Counted from the first letter of the stretch, positions 50,904 through 60,460 are shown. The stretch: DNA of 64,000 bases from Thermodesulfobacteriota bacterium (GCA_035325995.1 DAOKYU010000004.1:62001-126000), one strand, 5' to 3'. The notes: generated by a model not told the origin, from the sequence alone. A program made the numbers and translations.

Positions 50904-52625
50904 GTGAAATACGGGGCTTATTTCCTTCTTCTGGCTTTTTCATTTCTTGCAATCGACGTTGCGCCCACAGTCGAGCTTACGACTGTGAAAGTCGCTGGCG
51001 GATTCGTGGACCCGCTCTATCTCGCTTCTCCCGTCGGGGATACCACCCGCCTCTTCGTGGTGGAGCAGAACACCGGACGCATCAGGATCATAAAGAACGG
51101 CGCCGTTCTTCCGGCGCCGTTCCTCGACATCGGGGCCAAGGCGTCGAGCGGCGGCGAAAGGGGGCTCCTCGGCCTCGCGTTCCACCCGAACTATTCCTCG
51201 AACGGGTATTTCTACGTCAACTACACGGACAACGACGGAAACTCGGTCATAGCCCGCTACAGGGTTTCCGGCAATCCCGACGTCGCCGACGCCGCGAGCG
51301 AAACCGTCCTCATGAACGTCACGCAGCCCTTCAGTAACCACAACGGCGGGATGATGGCCTTCAGCCCGAACGACGATTACCTCTACATCGGCGTGGGCGA
51401 CGGCGGCTCGGGCAACGACCCCGGGAACAGGGCCCAGGACGGAAACGAGGTCTTCGGCAAAATACTCAGGATGGACGTCGGGAACGGCACCCTCTTCAGG
51501 GACGCGCCGGAAAACCCCTTCAGCAATAATCCGTCGTTTCTGGGCAGCATATGGGCCCTCGGGTTCAGAAACCCCTGGAGGTTCAGCTTCGACAGGCTGA
51601 ACGGCGACCTTTACATAGCGGACGTCGGCGAAAGTGCGCGCGAGGAGGTGAGCTGGCAGCCGGGCGACAGCCAGGGCGGGGAAAACTACGGCTGGCGCTG
51701 CATGGAGGGCAAGGCCTGTACGGGTCTCTCGGGATGCACGTGCAACTCCCCCGGGCTGACGATACCCCTTCACGACTACGCCCACTCCGGCGGCAACTGC
51801 TCCATAACGGGCGGGTACGTATACAGGGGCGCCGACATACCCGAGCTCGACGGCACGTATTTTTACGCCGATTACTGTACCGGCAGGATATGGTCCTTCA
51901 AGCGGAGCGGCGGCGGCGCTGCGCAGCTCACCGAGCGCACGGCCGAGCTGAGGCCCCAAACCGGCGAGACCATAAACAACGTAACTTCATTCGGCGAGGA
52001 CGACAGGGGCGAGATATATATCGTCGACAAGGACGGCGAGATATTCAAAATAGTCGCTAGAACTGGGCCGGGGCCCACCCCGACACCCGTCCCCACGGCT
52101 CCCCCCGCTCCGCAGCCGGGGAACCCAGTGCTCGGAACCCTTAATCCCGGGACGGCGGGGATGCGGAATACCGTCACCGTAACCGGCGCGCCGCCGGGAG
52201 CCAGGGTGAGATTCGCCTATTCCCTTCTTTCGACCGGGTTCACGGTTATAAGGGGCGGCGCATGTAACGGCCAGATACTGCGCCTGAGGGGCGCGAGCAT
52301 AATAGCTTCCGGAACAGCCGATTCGGGCGGGCAGGCGACGCTGAGCCCGACACTTCCGTCCACCACCAGGGGAAGGACTATATACATGCAGGCGATAATC
52401 GAGAGCGGAACCACCTGCGCCCTCACGGACAGGGCGGCGCAGTCCATTGGCCGGGCCCAGGGGACGCCGGGAAGCGGCGGCAGAGGCCCGACACGTCCGT
52501 CACGGCCGGGTGGAGGATTCGGCGGTGGTAGCGGAGGATTCGGGGGCGGCGGCAGCGGACCGGGCAGAGGCGGATTAGGAGGCGGCGGATTTGGCCCCGG
52601 CGGGGGCTTCTTCGGCGGCAGATAG
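50904..52625 (+). CDS. secreted PQQ-type sugar dehydrogenase-like protein with Gly-rich tail
   Basis: A 573-residue exported protein. The signal peptide (about 1-20) is followed by a six-bladed propeller of the glucose/sorbosone dehydrogenase family (about 25-380): LASPVGDTTRLFVVEQNTGRI, a GGERGLLGLAFHPNY segment, NHNGGMMAFSPNDDYLYIGVGDGG, WALGFRNPWRFSFD and YADYCTGRIWSF. A Pro-rich linker and an Ig-like module (about 405-515) follow, then a Gly/Arg-rich tail (about 520-573). It may oxidise sugars with PQQ in the periplasm or outside; it could also be a non-enzymatic HHIP-like propeller. It starts with GTG, its ribosome binding site overlapping the riboswitch's predicted pairing partner. Confidence 0.85.
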   Translation: MKYGAYFLLLAFSFLAIDVAPTVELTTVKVAGGFVDPLYLASPVGDTTRLFVVEQNTGRIRIIKNGAVLPAPFLDIGAKASSGGERGLLGLAFHPNYSSNGYFYVNYTDNDGNSVIARYRVSGNPDVADAASETVLMNVTQPFSNHNGGMMAFSPNDDYLYIGVGDGGSGNDPGNRAQDGNEVFGKILRMDVGNGTLFRDAPENPFSNNPSFLGSIWALGFRNPWRFSFDRLNGDLYIADVGESAREEVSWQPGDSQGGENYGWRCMEGKACTGLSGCTCNSPGLTIPLHDYAHSGGNCSITGGYVYRGADIPELDGTYFYADYCTGRIWSFKRSGGGAAQLTERTAELRPQTGETINNVTSFGEDDRGEIYIVDKDGEIFKIVARTGPGPTPTPVPTAPPAPQPGNPVLGTLNPGTAGMRNTVTVTGAPPGARVRFAYSLLSTGFTVIRGGACNGQILRLRGASIIASGTADSGGQATLSPTLPSTTRGRTIYMQAIIESGTTCALTDRAAQSIGRAQGTPGSGGRGPTRPSRPGGGFGGGSGGFGGGGSGPGRGGLGGGGFGPGGGFFGGR

Positions 52626-52697
52626 AACCCGCGTCAGATAACGCGCCGGCGTAGACGTATCTAGCGTAAAGCGGATCCCGGGTTTTAGGGGAAGGTT

Positions 52698-54596
52698 TTA
52701 CTCTCCGACCGGGACGTAAATCTTTCGGCCGGAGCTCGCGAATTCCTTCGATTTCTGCTCCATGCCGGTCTTCACTGCGTCAGACTCGGTGAGGCCCTTC
52801 GACTTGGCGTAGTCCCTCACTTCCTGCGTTATCTTCATCGAGCAGAATTTCGGCCCGCACATCGAGCAGAAGTGCGCGACCTTGGCCCCTTCGGCCGGAA
52901 GGGTTTCGTCGTGGAACTCCTTCGCCGTGTCGGGGTCGAGCGAAAGGTTGAACTGGTCGTTCCACCTGAACTCGAACCGCGCCTTGCTGAGCGCATTGTC
53001 CCTCACCTGCGCCGCAGGGTGCCCCTTCGCGAGGTCTGCGGCGTGGGCGGCTATTTTATAAGTGATGACGCCTTCCTTGACGTCGGTCCTGTTGGGAAGG
53101 CCGAGGTGCTCCTTCGGCGTCACGTAGCAGAGCATGGCCGTCCCGTACCACCCTATCATCGCCGCTCCTATCGCGGACGTGATGTGGTCGTATCCGGGCG
53201 CTATGTCCGTCGTAAGGGGCCCGAGGGTGTAGAACGGGGCCTCGCGGCACCATTCGAGCTGCTTGTCCATGTTCTCCTTGATCATGTGCATCGGGACGTG
53301 GCCGGGGCCTTCTATCATCACCTGGACGTCGTGCCTCCAGGCGACTTCCGTAAGCTCGCCTATCGTCTTGAGCTCGGCGAACTGCGCCCTGTCGTTGGCG
53401 TCGGCGATGGAGCCCGGCCTGAGGCCGTCCCCGAGAGAAAAGGCTATGTCGTAGGCCTTCATTATCTCGCATATCTCTTCGAAATTGGTGTAGAGGAAGC
53501 TCTCTTTATGATGGGCCAGACACCACTTGGCCATTATAGAGCCGCCGCGCGAGACTATGCCCGTGACCCTGTCGGCCGTCAGGTGAATATATCCGAGCAG
53601 AACGCCCGCGTGTATCGTGAAATAATCGACCCCCTGCTCGGCCTGCTCTATGAGCGTATCGCGGAATATCTCCCACGTGAGTTCCTCGGCCTTGCCGTCG
53701 ACCTTTTCGAGCGCCTGGTAAATAGGCACGGTGCCGACGGGGACAGGGGAGTTTCGCATTATCCACTCCCTCGTCTCGTGTATGTTCTTTCCCGTCGAGA
53801 GGTCCATTATCGTATCGGCCCCCCACCTGCACGCCCAGACGGCCTTTTCGACCTCTTCCTCTATGCTCGACGTGACGGCGGAGTTCCCGATGTTCGCGTT
53901 TATCTTTACGAGAAAATTCCTCCCGATTATCATCGGCTCTGATTCGGGGTGGTTGATGTTGGACGGGATTATGGCCCTTCCCTGCGCGACCTCGTCCCTT
54001 ACGAATTCGGGGGTGATGTGCGTCCGGGGAATCCTCGCCCCGAAGCTCTCGCCGGGGTGGTATTTAGCGAGCTCTCCGAGGCTGCCCCTGAGCTCGTCTA
54101 TGCGCTGGTTCTCGCGTATGGCGATGTACTCCATCTCGGGGGTGATTATCCCCTTCCGCGCGTAGTGCATCTGCGTTACGTTCGCGCCGGGTTTGGCACG
54201 GAACGGTTTTCTCACGTTCCTGAACTTGATCGCCAGAACGCCCGACTTCCCGGCCGAGGCGCGCGCGAACCCGGAAGAAAACTCCGGAAGCTCCTCGACG
54301 TCACCGCGTCCTATAATCCAGGAGCTTCTGAGGGGTTCGAGCCCCTTGTGGACGTCTATTTCCTTCGCCGGGTCGGTGTAGGGGCCGCTCGTGTCGTATA
54401 CGGTAATGGAGGAGTTCGGCTGCGGCGCACCGTTATCGCCGAACCCGGGGGCCGAGCTCCCGACCTCTATCTCGCGCATCGCGACTTCTATGGGATGGAG
54501 CCTGCCCTTGACGTATATCTTCCTGGAATTCGGAAACGGGCTCCGGGTTATCGCGTCGCGCCCCGGTATTTTTTCCCGTTTTGTATTTATTCCCAT
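52698..54596 (-). CDS. thiC: phosphomethylpyrimidine synthase ThiC
   Basis: Radical-SAM enzyme that converts aminoimidazole ribotide to the thiamine pyrimidine HMP-P. The 632-residue protein has the N-terminal ThiC domain, the ARKGIITPEMEYIAIRE region, the barrel segments DTIMDLSTGKNI and EGPGHVPMHMI, and the C-terminal cluster motif CSMC-x4-C (577, 580, 585). The length matches the E. coli enzyme (631). No TPP riboswitch is seen in the 134 bases upstream, and no other thi gene is adjacent. Confidence 0.97.
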   Translation of the reverse strand: MGINTKREKIPGRDAITRSPFPNSRKIYVKGRLHPIEVAMREIEVGSSAPGFGDNGAPQPNSSITVYDTSGPYTDPAKEIDVHKGLEPLRSSWIIGRGDVEELPEFSSGFARASAGKSGVLAIKFRNVRKPFRAKPGANVTQMHYARKGIITPEMEYIAIRENQRIDELRGSLGELAKYHPGESFGARIPRTHITPEFVRDEVAQGRAIIPSNINHPESEPMIIGRNFLVKINANIGNSAVTSSIEEEVEKAVWACRWGADTIMDLSTGKNIHETREWIMRNSPVPVGTVPIYQALEKVDGKAEELTWEIFRDTLIEQAEQGVDYFTIHAGVLLGYIHLTADRVTGIVSRGGSIMAKWCLAHHKESFLYTNFEEICEIMKAYDIAFSLGDGLRPGSIADANDRAQFAELKTIGELTEVAWRHDVQVMIEGPGHVPMHMIKENMDKQLEWCREAPFYTLGPLTTDIAPGYDHITSAIGAAMIGWYGTAMLCYVTPKEHLGLPNRTDVKEGVITYKIAAHAADLAKGHPAAQVRDNALSKARFEFRWNDQFNLSLDPDTAKEFHDETLPAEGAKVAHFCSMCGPKFCSMKITQEVRDYAKSKGLTESDAVKTGMEQKSKEFASSGRKIYVPVGE

Positions 54597-54730
54597 CGGA
54601 TAAAGCTCCCTTTTAATTCTTTACGCACCTTACCCCGGGCAGGGGCCCTTGCGATTAGTATAAGAGTAACCACCCCAAAGCGCAATCGAGAAGGGATTGT
54701 GTAAGCCGGGCCGTCCTGTAAAATAAACCC

Positions 54731-55786
54731 ATGCCGGAGATAATCCTCGGGATCGAAAGCTCGTGCGACGAAACGTCCGCCGCCGTCATCACGGACGGGC
54801 GCAGGGTACTGTCCAATATCGTCGCTTCTCAGGCCGACATACATAAGGAATACGGCGGCGTCGTCCCCGAGATAGCGTCGAGAAAGCACGTCGAGCTCAT
54901 ACTCGCCGTGATAAAGAAGGCGCTCACGGAAGCCGGCGTCGAGAAGAGCGGCATTACCGGCGTCACCGTCACGAGCGGCCCCGGCCTCATCGGGGCTCTC
55001 ATGGTCGGGCTCTCGGCGGCCAAGGCGCTCGCCTACGGCCTGGGCGTGCCGCTCATAGGGGTGAATCACCTCGAAGCGCACCTCGCCGCCGTCCACATAG
55101 AGCACGACGTCGAGTTCCCGTTCGTCGGGCTCGTCGTATCGGGAGGCCACACGAGTCTTTACTTCGTTGAAGACTATACCCACTTAACGATACTCGGGAA
55201 GACGAGGGACGACGCGGCGGGCGAGGCGTTCGACAAGGCCGCGAAGCTCCTCGGCCTCGGATACCCGGGCGGCGTACAGATAGACAGGCTGGCAAAAGAA
55301 GGAAACCCCGAAGCGGTCAAATTCCCGAGGCCGTTCAAATCCTCTTCGACGTTCGATTTCAGCTTCAGCGGGCTGAAGACGTCGCTGGTCTATTACCTGA
55401 GGGAGCATCCCTCTCCCGACGACCGGGAGCTCCGCGACATTTGCGCCGGGTACCAGGAGGCGATAGCCGAAACCCTCGTCGAGAAGGCCCTCCTCGCGGC
55501 CAGGGCGCGAGGGGTGAAAAGCGCCGTCATGGCGGGCGGGGTCGCGTGCAATTCCAGGCTCCGCGCCCTTGCCTCGGAGAGGTTCGGAGAAGAAGGGATG
55601 GGCGTCTACATACCATCCCCCGTTTACTGTACCGACAACGCGGCGATGGTAGGCGTCCTCGGCTCCTATGCCTTCAGGGAAGGCAGGACGTCAGACCTCT
55701 CGCTCGGCCCGTTTTCGACCTCGCGCACCAAATACGTCAGGGGAAAGGGCGAGCTCGCGAAAGCCTCCCCCGCTCAGTCCTCGTAA
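54731..55786 (+). CDS. tsaD: tRNA threonylcarbamoyladenosine transferase TsaD
   Basis: Transfers the threonylcarbamoyl group to A37 of ANN-decoding tRNAs, together with TsaB and TsaE. The 351-residue protein has the start ILGIESSCDETSAAV, the metal-binding NHLEAHLAAVH (about 112-122), a VSGGHTSLYFV segment, and YCTDNAAMVGVLG near the C-terminus. These match the Kae1/TsaD family closely. The gene overlaps the convergent Dabb gene by 13 bases. Confidence 0.97.
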   Translation: MPEIILGIESSCDETSAAVITDGRRVLSNIVASQADIHKEYGGVVPEIASRKHVELILAVIKKALTEAGVEKSGITGVTVTSGPGLIGALMVGLSAAKALAYGLGVPLIGVNHLEAHLAAVHIEHDVEFPFVGLVVSGGHTSLYFVEDYTHLTILGKTRDDAAGEAFDKAAKLLGLGYPGGVQIDRLAKEGNPEAVKFPRPFKSSSTFDFSFSGLKTSLVYYLREHPSPDDRELRDICAGYQEAIAETLVEKALLAARARGVKSAVMAGGVACNSRLRALASERFGEEGMGVYIPSPVYCTDNAAMVGVLGSYAFREGRTSDLSLGPFSTSRTKYVRGKGELAKASPAQSS

Positions 55787-56076
55787 TCGACGACCGCCCT
55801 GTCGGTACGGATCTCCCCTACGAAATCCACTATCTTGAGGTGCTCCGGATGGTTCTGGTACGCGTCGAGCCCACGCCTGTCCTCAAACTCCGAGTAAAGG
55901 ACGACGTCGAACGCAGCCGGCGAGGAGTTAAAATTAATCCCGACCTCGAGGGCCTTTATGTCCTCTACCCGGTCCTTTAAATCTTCGAGCGATTCCTTTA
56001 ACTTCTTCGCATTCTCTTCCCTGGACGCCCCCGCGGCGAAATCCTTCAGTCTCCACATTACGATGTGCTTTATCAC
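55774..56076 (-). CDS. Dabb-domain (stress-responsive alpha/beta-barrel) protein
   Basis: A 100-residue protein that is one Dabb domain. The start MIKHIVMWRLKDFA and the segments VEDIKALEVGINFN, FDVVLYSEFEDRRGLDAYQNHPEH and VGEIRTDRAVVDYE are typical. Such proteins form dimeric barrels; their ligands are mostly unknown. The gene overlaps the tsaD end on the opposite strand. Confidence 0.88.
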   Translation of the reverse strand: MIKHIVMWRLKDFAAGASREENAKKLKESLEDLKDRVEDIKALEVGINFNSSPAAFDVVLYSEFEDRRGLDAYQNHPEHLKIVDFVGEIRTDRAVVDYED

Positions 56077-56297
56077 TTCGTATCCTCCTGGGCCGGTATA
56101 TTTTATAACCCCGAAATATCGAATCCCCGGCCTTTTGATTTTTCCGGGGAAGCAAATAGAATAATACTAACCGGAGCACGGGATTCCGCACAACGGGGGG
56201 CGTGCGGGAGTGATTCAGGCCCGGTCACCCTGTCCTTTTTGTTATACTTTAAGTCTTTTAGCACAGAACATAAGCGAGGCGGTCGGGAGAATAAGCA

Positions 56298-58376
56298 TTG
56301 GCTGTTACGGAAGTCGAAGAGCCCGGACGGGGCAGGAAAACTTACGACCTCAAGATTATAAAATGGCTTTACGGATTCACGGGCCCGTACAGGAAGTACA
56401 TGTTCCTCGCGCTCGTCCTCATGCTCGTGACGGCGGCGCTCGAGCTCGCCGTCCCCTACATCGCCAAGGTCGCCGTCGATAAATACATATACCCTTCCTG
56501 GAGGGCTGCGTCGTTCGAGGGCGAAGCCGGTAAAAAACCCGGGGCGGAAGAGCTAAAAAACAAGCTGCTTACTCTTAACCCCTCGCTCGTCGTCAAGCTC
56601 GGCGCTGACTCCTACCTCGTCGATACATCGGGCCTCGGAAACGAGGACAGGAGCGACCTCGAAAAGCTCGGCATCGCGGGCGGCGAGAAATTCCTCGTCA
56701 TAAAACCCGAAGAGCTCCCGGCCGGAGACCGCGCCGAAGTAGGCGGGATAATACGCAGATACCCCGGTGCGTTCAGGGAGGCCGGCGGGGTGTATTACAT
56801 CGGCTACAGCGCGCTCAAGGGCCTCGGCCGTAGCGACCTACTCACACTCAGGAGCGGCGAGATAAAGGAAGTCGGCATACTGGCCGCCGTGCTCTTTTTG
56901 TGCCTCACCGGCATATTCGTATTCAGCTCCGCGTTCACTTATCTTCTAAACTATTCCGGCCACAGGATAATGCACACGATAAGAACGGGGGTTTTCGAGC
57001 GTACACTCCGGCTGCCGCAGGCGTTCTTCGACAAAAACCCGGTCGGCAGGCTGACGACGAGGGTCACGAGCGACGTCAACGCCATAAACGAAATGTACAC
57101 GTCCGTCGCCGTCCAGTTCGTAAAGGACATACTCGTCGTCATAGGCGTATTCGCGGTCATGTTTTACATGAACGTAGAGCTCACGCTCTTCGTCGCGCTC
57201 TTCACGGTCTTCCTCTGCTTCTTCGCCGGGCTCTTCAGGATGAGGCTCAAGACAGTTTACAGGGACGTCAGGCGCTCGATCGCCAAGCTTAACGCATTCG
57301 TCCAGGAGAGCGTACGCGGCATAGTGCTCATAAAGCTCTACAACCGCGAGATGCAGAACTTCGAAAGGTTCAAGGACACGAACAGGGAAAATTTCAAGGC
57401 GAACATGGACCAGCTCTGGGTCTACGCGACGTTCAGGCCGTTCATAGAATTCACGAGCGTCTTCACCGTGGCCTTTATCATATGGTACGGCGGCCTCAAG
57501 GTGCTCGCGCTCGACCTCACGCTCGGGGCGCTCATCGCATATCTTTACTATGTAAGGATGCTGTTCAGGCCGATCATGGAGCTCGCGGAGAAGTACAACA
57601 TCTTCCAGTCCGCTGCGGCGGCGTCCGAGAATCTCTACGACCTCTCTCACGAAGAGGTGGAGCCCACGGGCGGCGTCATCGAGGGGCCGGTTAAGGGCAG
57701 GCTCGAATTCAGAAACGTCTGGTTCTCGTATAACGGGGCCGACTGGGTGCTGAAGGATATCTCGTTCGCGATCGAGCCCGGCGAAACAGTTGCGCTCGTC
57801 GGCCTCACCGGCTCGGGGAAAACCACGATAGTGAACCTGATACTCCGGTTCTACGACCCCGACAGGGGGCACATATATCTTGACGGCGTGGACATAAAAG
57901 ACTTCGACCCCGAATTTCTGAGGAGCAAAATAACCGCCGTATTCCAGGACCTCTTTCTCTTCGGGAAAAAGCTCTCCCGTGACGGTCAGGACGAGTTCTC
58001 GCGCTCGATAGAAATAGACGAGATAAAAAATAACGGCGGCGTGATATCCTCGGGGGAAAAACAGCTCGTCTCACTCGGGCACGCCCTTTCGAGGGACGCC
58101 GGGATACTCATCCTCGACGAGGCGACTTCGAGTATCGACGCCCGCATCGAAAGGAATATCCAGAAGGCGCTCCGGAACGGCAAACACGAGCGGACGACGC
58201 TCATAATCGCCCACAGGCTGTCTAACGTGAGACACGCCGACAGGATAACCGTCCTCCACAAGGGCGAGATATCCGAGACCGGAACACACGCCAGCCTGAT
58301 TTCACACAAGGGAATCTACTACAACCTCTACGAGCTCCAGAGCGAAATGCAGCGCTTCTCGCTCCTGGCCGACTAG
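56298..58376 (+). CDS. ABC exporter (permease-ATPase fusion) with a shortened nucleotide-binding domain
   Basis: A 692-residue half transporter of the lipid/drug exporter class. The membrane domain (about 20-440) carries an extra periplasmic segment (about 60-185) between the first two helices. The ATPase domain (about 465-680) has Walker A GLTGSGKTT (about 501-509), Q-loop VFQD, signature SSGEKQ (about 583), Walker B ILILDEATS and IIAHRLS. Only about 36 residues separate Q-loop and signature, against about 57 in MsbA, so part of the helical subdomain is missing. The SSGEKQL signature fits the YheH/YheI heterodimeric type. It starts at TTG behind GGGAG. The following galactokinase-like frame is close (about 80 bases). 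Confidence 0.86.
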   Translation: MAVTEVEEPGRGRKTYDLKIIKWLYGFTGPYRKYMFLALVLMLVTAALELAVPYIAKVAVDKYIYPSWRAASFEGEAGKKPGAEELKNKLLTLNPSLVVKLGADSYLVDTSGLGNEDRSDLEKLGIAGGEKFLVIKPEELPAGDRAEVGGIIRRYPGAFREAGGVYYIGYSALKGLGRSDLLTLRSGEIKEVGILAAVLFLCLTGIFVFSSAFTYLLNYSGHRIMHTIRTGVFERTLRLPQAFFDKNPVGRLTTRVTSDVNAINEMYTSVAVQFVKDILVVIGVFAVMFYMNVELTLFVALFTVFLCFFAGLFRMRLKTVYRDVRRSIAKLNAFVQESVRGIVLIKLYNREMQNFERFKDTNRENFKANMDQLWVYATFRPFIEFTSVFTVAFIIWYGGLKVLALDLTLGALIAYLYYVRMLFRPIMELAEKYNIFQSAAAASENLYDLSHEEVEPTGGVIEGPVKGRLEFRNVWFSYNGADWVLKDISFAIEPGETVALVGLTGSGKTTIVNLILRFYDPDRGHIYLDGVDIKDFDPEFLRSKITAVFQDLFLFGKKLSRDGQDEFSRSIEIDEIKNNGGVISSGEKQLVSLGHALSRDAGILILDEATSSIDARIERNIQKALRNGKHERTTLIIAHRLSNVRHADRITVLHKGEISETGTHASLISHKGIYYNLYELQSEMQRFSLLAD

Positions 58377-58456
58377 GGGCGGGGAGGCCGGAGATTACGT
58401 TCATAGAAACACATCTGCTTTCCGGCCGCAAAAAGAAACTCACCGCATACCTCGGC

Positions 58457-59593
58457 ATGAGAGAGGAGCTGCCCGCGGAAGGGCTCCGCATGGCCGTCTG
58501 CCCGCTGCCCGTGACGATCATCGGCGGGCTCACGGGGACCGAGGGCGGCCCGGCGCTCGGCTTCAGCGCGGGCGACTGGGCGCTCCTGGCCTTCATGCCG
58601 AACGACGAGGGCAGGGTCAGGCTCTACAGCACCGATTATCCCGGCATAACGGAATTTTCCCTCGGCAACCTGAAGACTCCCGCCCGTGGAGACTGGGGAA
58701 GATACGCCGTCTGGGCAGCCCGGACGCTCAGGGACCGCTACGGAATCGAAACGGGGTTTACGGGCGTACTCAGCCTGCCGCGGATTTCCGTCGAGGCCGG
58801 CGGGCACGCGGCTGAGTCGATGCTTTTACTCATAGCCCTCGGCGCGGTGAACGGCATAGGGCTTTCGCCGAAGGACGCGGCCGGGCTCGCAAAGGAGATG
58901 GACGACGAATACGCAAAATCCCTCGAAAGCCCTGCATGGAGGGCTATTGCCGCCCACGGGAGGAAAGGCTCGCTCCTCTACGCCGATACGGCGACCGGAA
59001 ACGCAGTACACTATCCCGGGCCCGAAAGAGAAGATGCGTTTCGTATAATGACCGTCTACTCCGGAATGCCCGCAGGCGCGCTCACGGACGTGCTCAGGGC
59101 ACGCACGGGGGAATGCAGGAATGCGGCGGGATTCCTCGGCATAATGGGAGGGCTCAGATCCGCGCCGACGCTGTCTCACGTTCCGGAGAAGGTGTTCGCC
59201 GAAAAATCCGGAAAGCTGCCCGAGGAGCTCAGGCGAAGGGCCTCGCATTTCTACGCCGAATCGTCACGCGCCGTATCCGGCGCGGCCGCGTGGAAGGCGG
59301 GCGACCTCGTAAAGCTCGGGAGGCTCATGAACGAATCTACGGAGAGCACGCTTAATAATTACGAGGCGGGCGACCCGGCCGTCAGGTCACTCGTCGAGAT
59401 CATGGGCGGCACGGACGGAGTGTACGGATGCGCGTACGACGGCGGCGTCTCGCTTACGGGCCTCGTCCATAAAGACTTCCCCGAAGAGGCCGGAGAAGGG
59501 ATCCTCAAAGTCTTCGCCGACAGGCATCCCGAGCCCGGAGATAAAGCCGCGGTCTATTTTTCCGGCACCGGCGACGGCCTCAGGATAGTATAG
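58457..59593 (+). CDS. galactokinase-like GHMP-fold protein lacking catalytic residues
   Basis: A 378-residue protein that aligns with galactokinases along its length but has lost their motifs. Near 22-31, IGGLTGTEGG stands where GalK has IGEHTDY. The ATP loop GLSSSAA has no counterpart (EAGGHAAES instead), and the MDQ catalytic Asp region reads SPAWRAIAAHG. The C-terminal part is clearly galactokinase-like: LMNESTESTLNNYEAGDP and GGTDGVYGCAYDGG. It is probably a non-enzymatic sugar-binding or sensor protein. ATG 58457 is the first ATG, but the frame stays open and protein-like for about 20 codons upstream, so a rare start near 58395 is possible. It follows the ABC exporter. Confidence 0.7.
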   Translation: MREELPAEGLRMAVCPLPVTIIGGLTGTEGGPALGFSAGDWALLAFMPNDEGRVRLYSTDYPGITEFSLGNLKTPARGDWGRYAVWAARTLRDRYGIETGFTGVLSLPRISVEAGGHAAESMLLLIALGAVNGIGLSPKDAAGLAKEMDDEYAKSLESPAWRAIAAHGRKGSLLYADTATGNAVHYPGPEREDAFRIMTVYSGMPAGALTDVLRARTGECRNAAGFLGIMGGLRSAPTLSHVPEKVFAEKSGKLPEELRRRASHFYAESSRAVSGAAAWKAGDLVKLGRLMNESTESTLNNYEAGDPAVRSLVEIMGGTDGVYGCAYDGGVSLTGLVHKDFPEEAGEGILKVFADRHPEPGDKAAVYFSGTGDGLRIV

Positions 59594-59704
59594 GAAATCC
59601 ACCACTCGCCCCGATTAATGTATCCGCATCGATTGGGAAATAAGCCTGTATTACGGGGCAGAACTGTTCTTTGCATATAGAGCCGTCGTGAATTTTAAAA
59701 AAGT

Positions 59705-59717
59705 TTAGGTATCCTAA
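59705..59717. promoter_or_regulatory. palindromic operator TTAGG-N3-CCTAA upstream of marR
   Basis: TTAGGTATCCTAA is a perfect 5+5 inverted repeat 37 bases upstream of the MarR start codon. The same motif occurs twice upstream of the sigma-factor gene. Autoregulation by the MarR protein is the simplest reading. Confidence 0.72.
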
Positions 59718-59754
59718 TTCCCGGAAGATACCTTAAACAAAGCGGTAGAGGCTG

Positions 59755-60372
59755 ATGTCGATATTCGACCCTGTATACAGGCAGAAGAACATTGGGGGCC
59801 AGATAGCCCGGACATTATTTCACATCGGTCAGGCTGTAAAAGGAATGTTCTGGGACAAGAGCAGGCTCGAGCACCTCACCCCGGCGCAGGTCAAGTCGCT
59901 CCTCTTTATCAACTACACCAGACGCGACGCTATAACCATAGGCAACATGGCGAAATATCTAAGCTGTACCCCGGCCACGGCGAGCGGCGTTATAGATTCC
60001 CTCGAAAAGAAGGGCCTCATAATGCGAAGCCGCGACCCCGAGGACAGGCGGAGGGTGCACCTCTCGCTAACCCCCGACGGGGAGAGGGTCGCGGGCGAAG
60101 TCGAAAATATAGGCAACGAAATCGAAGAAATCATATCCTCCTTCACCCCCGGGGAGCAGAAGATTCTCGAAAGGCTCCTCGTCACCATCGCCGAGAAGCT
60201 GATGGAAAAGGGCCTGATACTATCTTCCGACATATGCACGGACTGCTGCTTCTTCAAGAAAGACACGAACCGCGGCAACTCCAAGCCCCATTACTGCGAA
60301 AACCTTCACATAATGCTCAGCGAAGAGGACACCTGCAAAGAGTGTCCCCACTATAAAAAAACCTTCAATTAA
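59755..60372 (+). CDS. MarR-family regulator with C-terminal six-cysteine tail
   Basis: A 205-residue transcription factor. Residues about 10-150 are a MarR winged helix: LTPAQVKSLLFINY, recognition helix CTPATASGVIDSLEKKGLI and wing SRDPEDRRRVHLSLTPDG. An unusual tail (159-205) holds six cysteines at about 161, 164, 165, 181, 194 and 197 in the pattern C-x2-CC-x15-C-x12-C-x2-C, likely to bind an iron-sulfur cluster or zinc and so to sense oxidants or metal. Palindromes lie just upstream of this gene and of the following sigma-factor gene. AGAGG precedes ATG by only 3-4 bases. Confidence 0.88.
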   Translation: MSIFDPVYRQKNIGGQIARTLFHIGQAVKGMFWDKSRLEHLTPAQVKSLLFINYTRRDAITIGNMAKYLSCTPATASGVIDSLEKKGLIMRSRDPEDRRRVHLSLTPDGERVAGEVENIGNEIEEIISSFTPGEQKILERLLVTIAEKLMEKGLILSSDICTDCCFFKKDTNRGNSKPHYCENLHIMLSEEDTCKECPHYKKTFN

Positions 60373-60400
60373 TAATCAAAAAATTTTTTGCTACTAATAT

Positions 60401-60429
60401 TTAGGATTCCTAAATATTAGGTATACTAA
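60401..60429. promoter_or_regulatory. two tandem operator copies upstream of the sigma-factor gene
   Basis: TTAGGATTCCTAA (60401-60413, perfect) and TTAGGTATACTAA (60417-60429, one mismatch) repeat the marR operator motif at 16-base spacing. They end 31 bases before the sigma-factor ATG and overlap any plausible -10 box (TAAATA or TATACT), as expected for repression. The half-site also resembles DtxR/IdeR iron boxes. Confidence 0.75.
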
Positions 60430-60460
60430 TGAACATCAACCGAGTATTTCAGGGCGTGCC

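Noticed and set aside
54597..54730. Possible TPP riboswitch before thiC
   Set aside because: The 134-base gap has none of the THI-box core (no CTGAGA with its partner), so thiamine control by this element is not supported.
57940..58060. Frameshift or decay in the ABC exporter ATPase domain
   Set aside because: The frame is continuous, codon use is unchanged, and Walker B and later motifs are intact; a true in-frame shortening is more likely.
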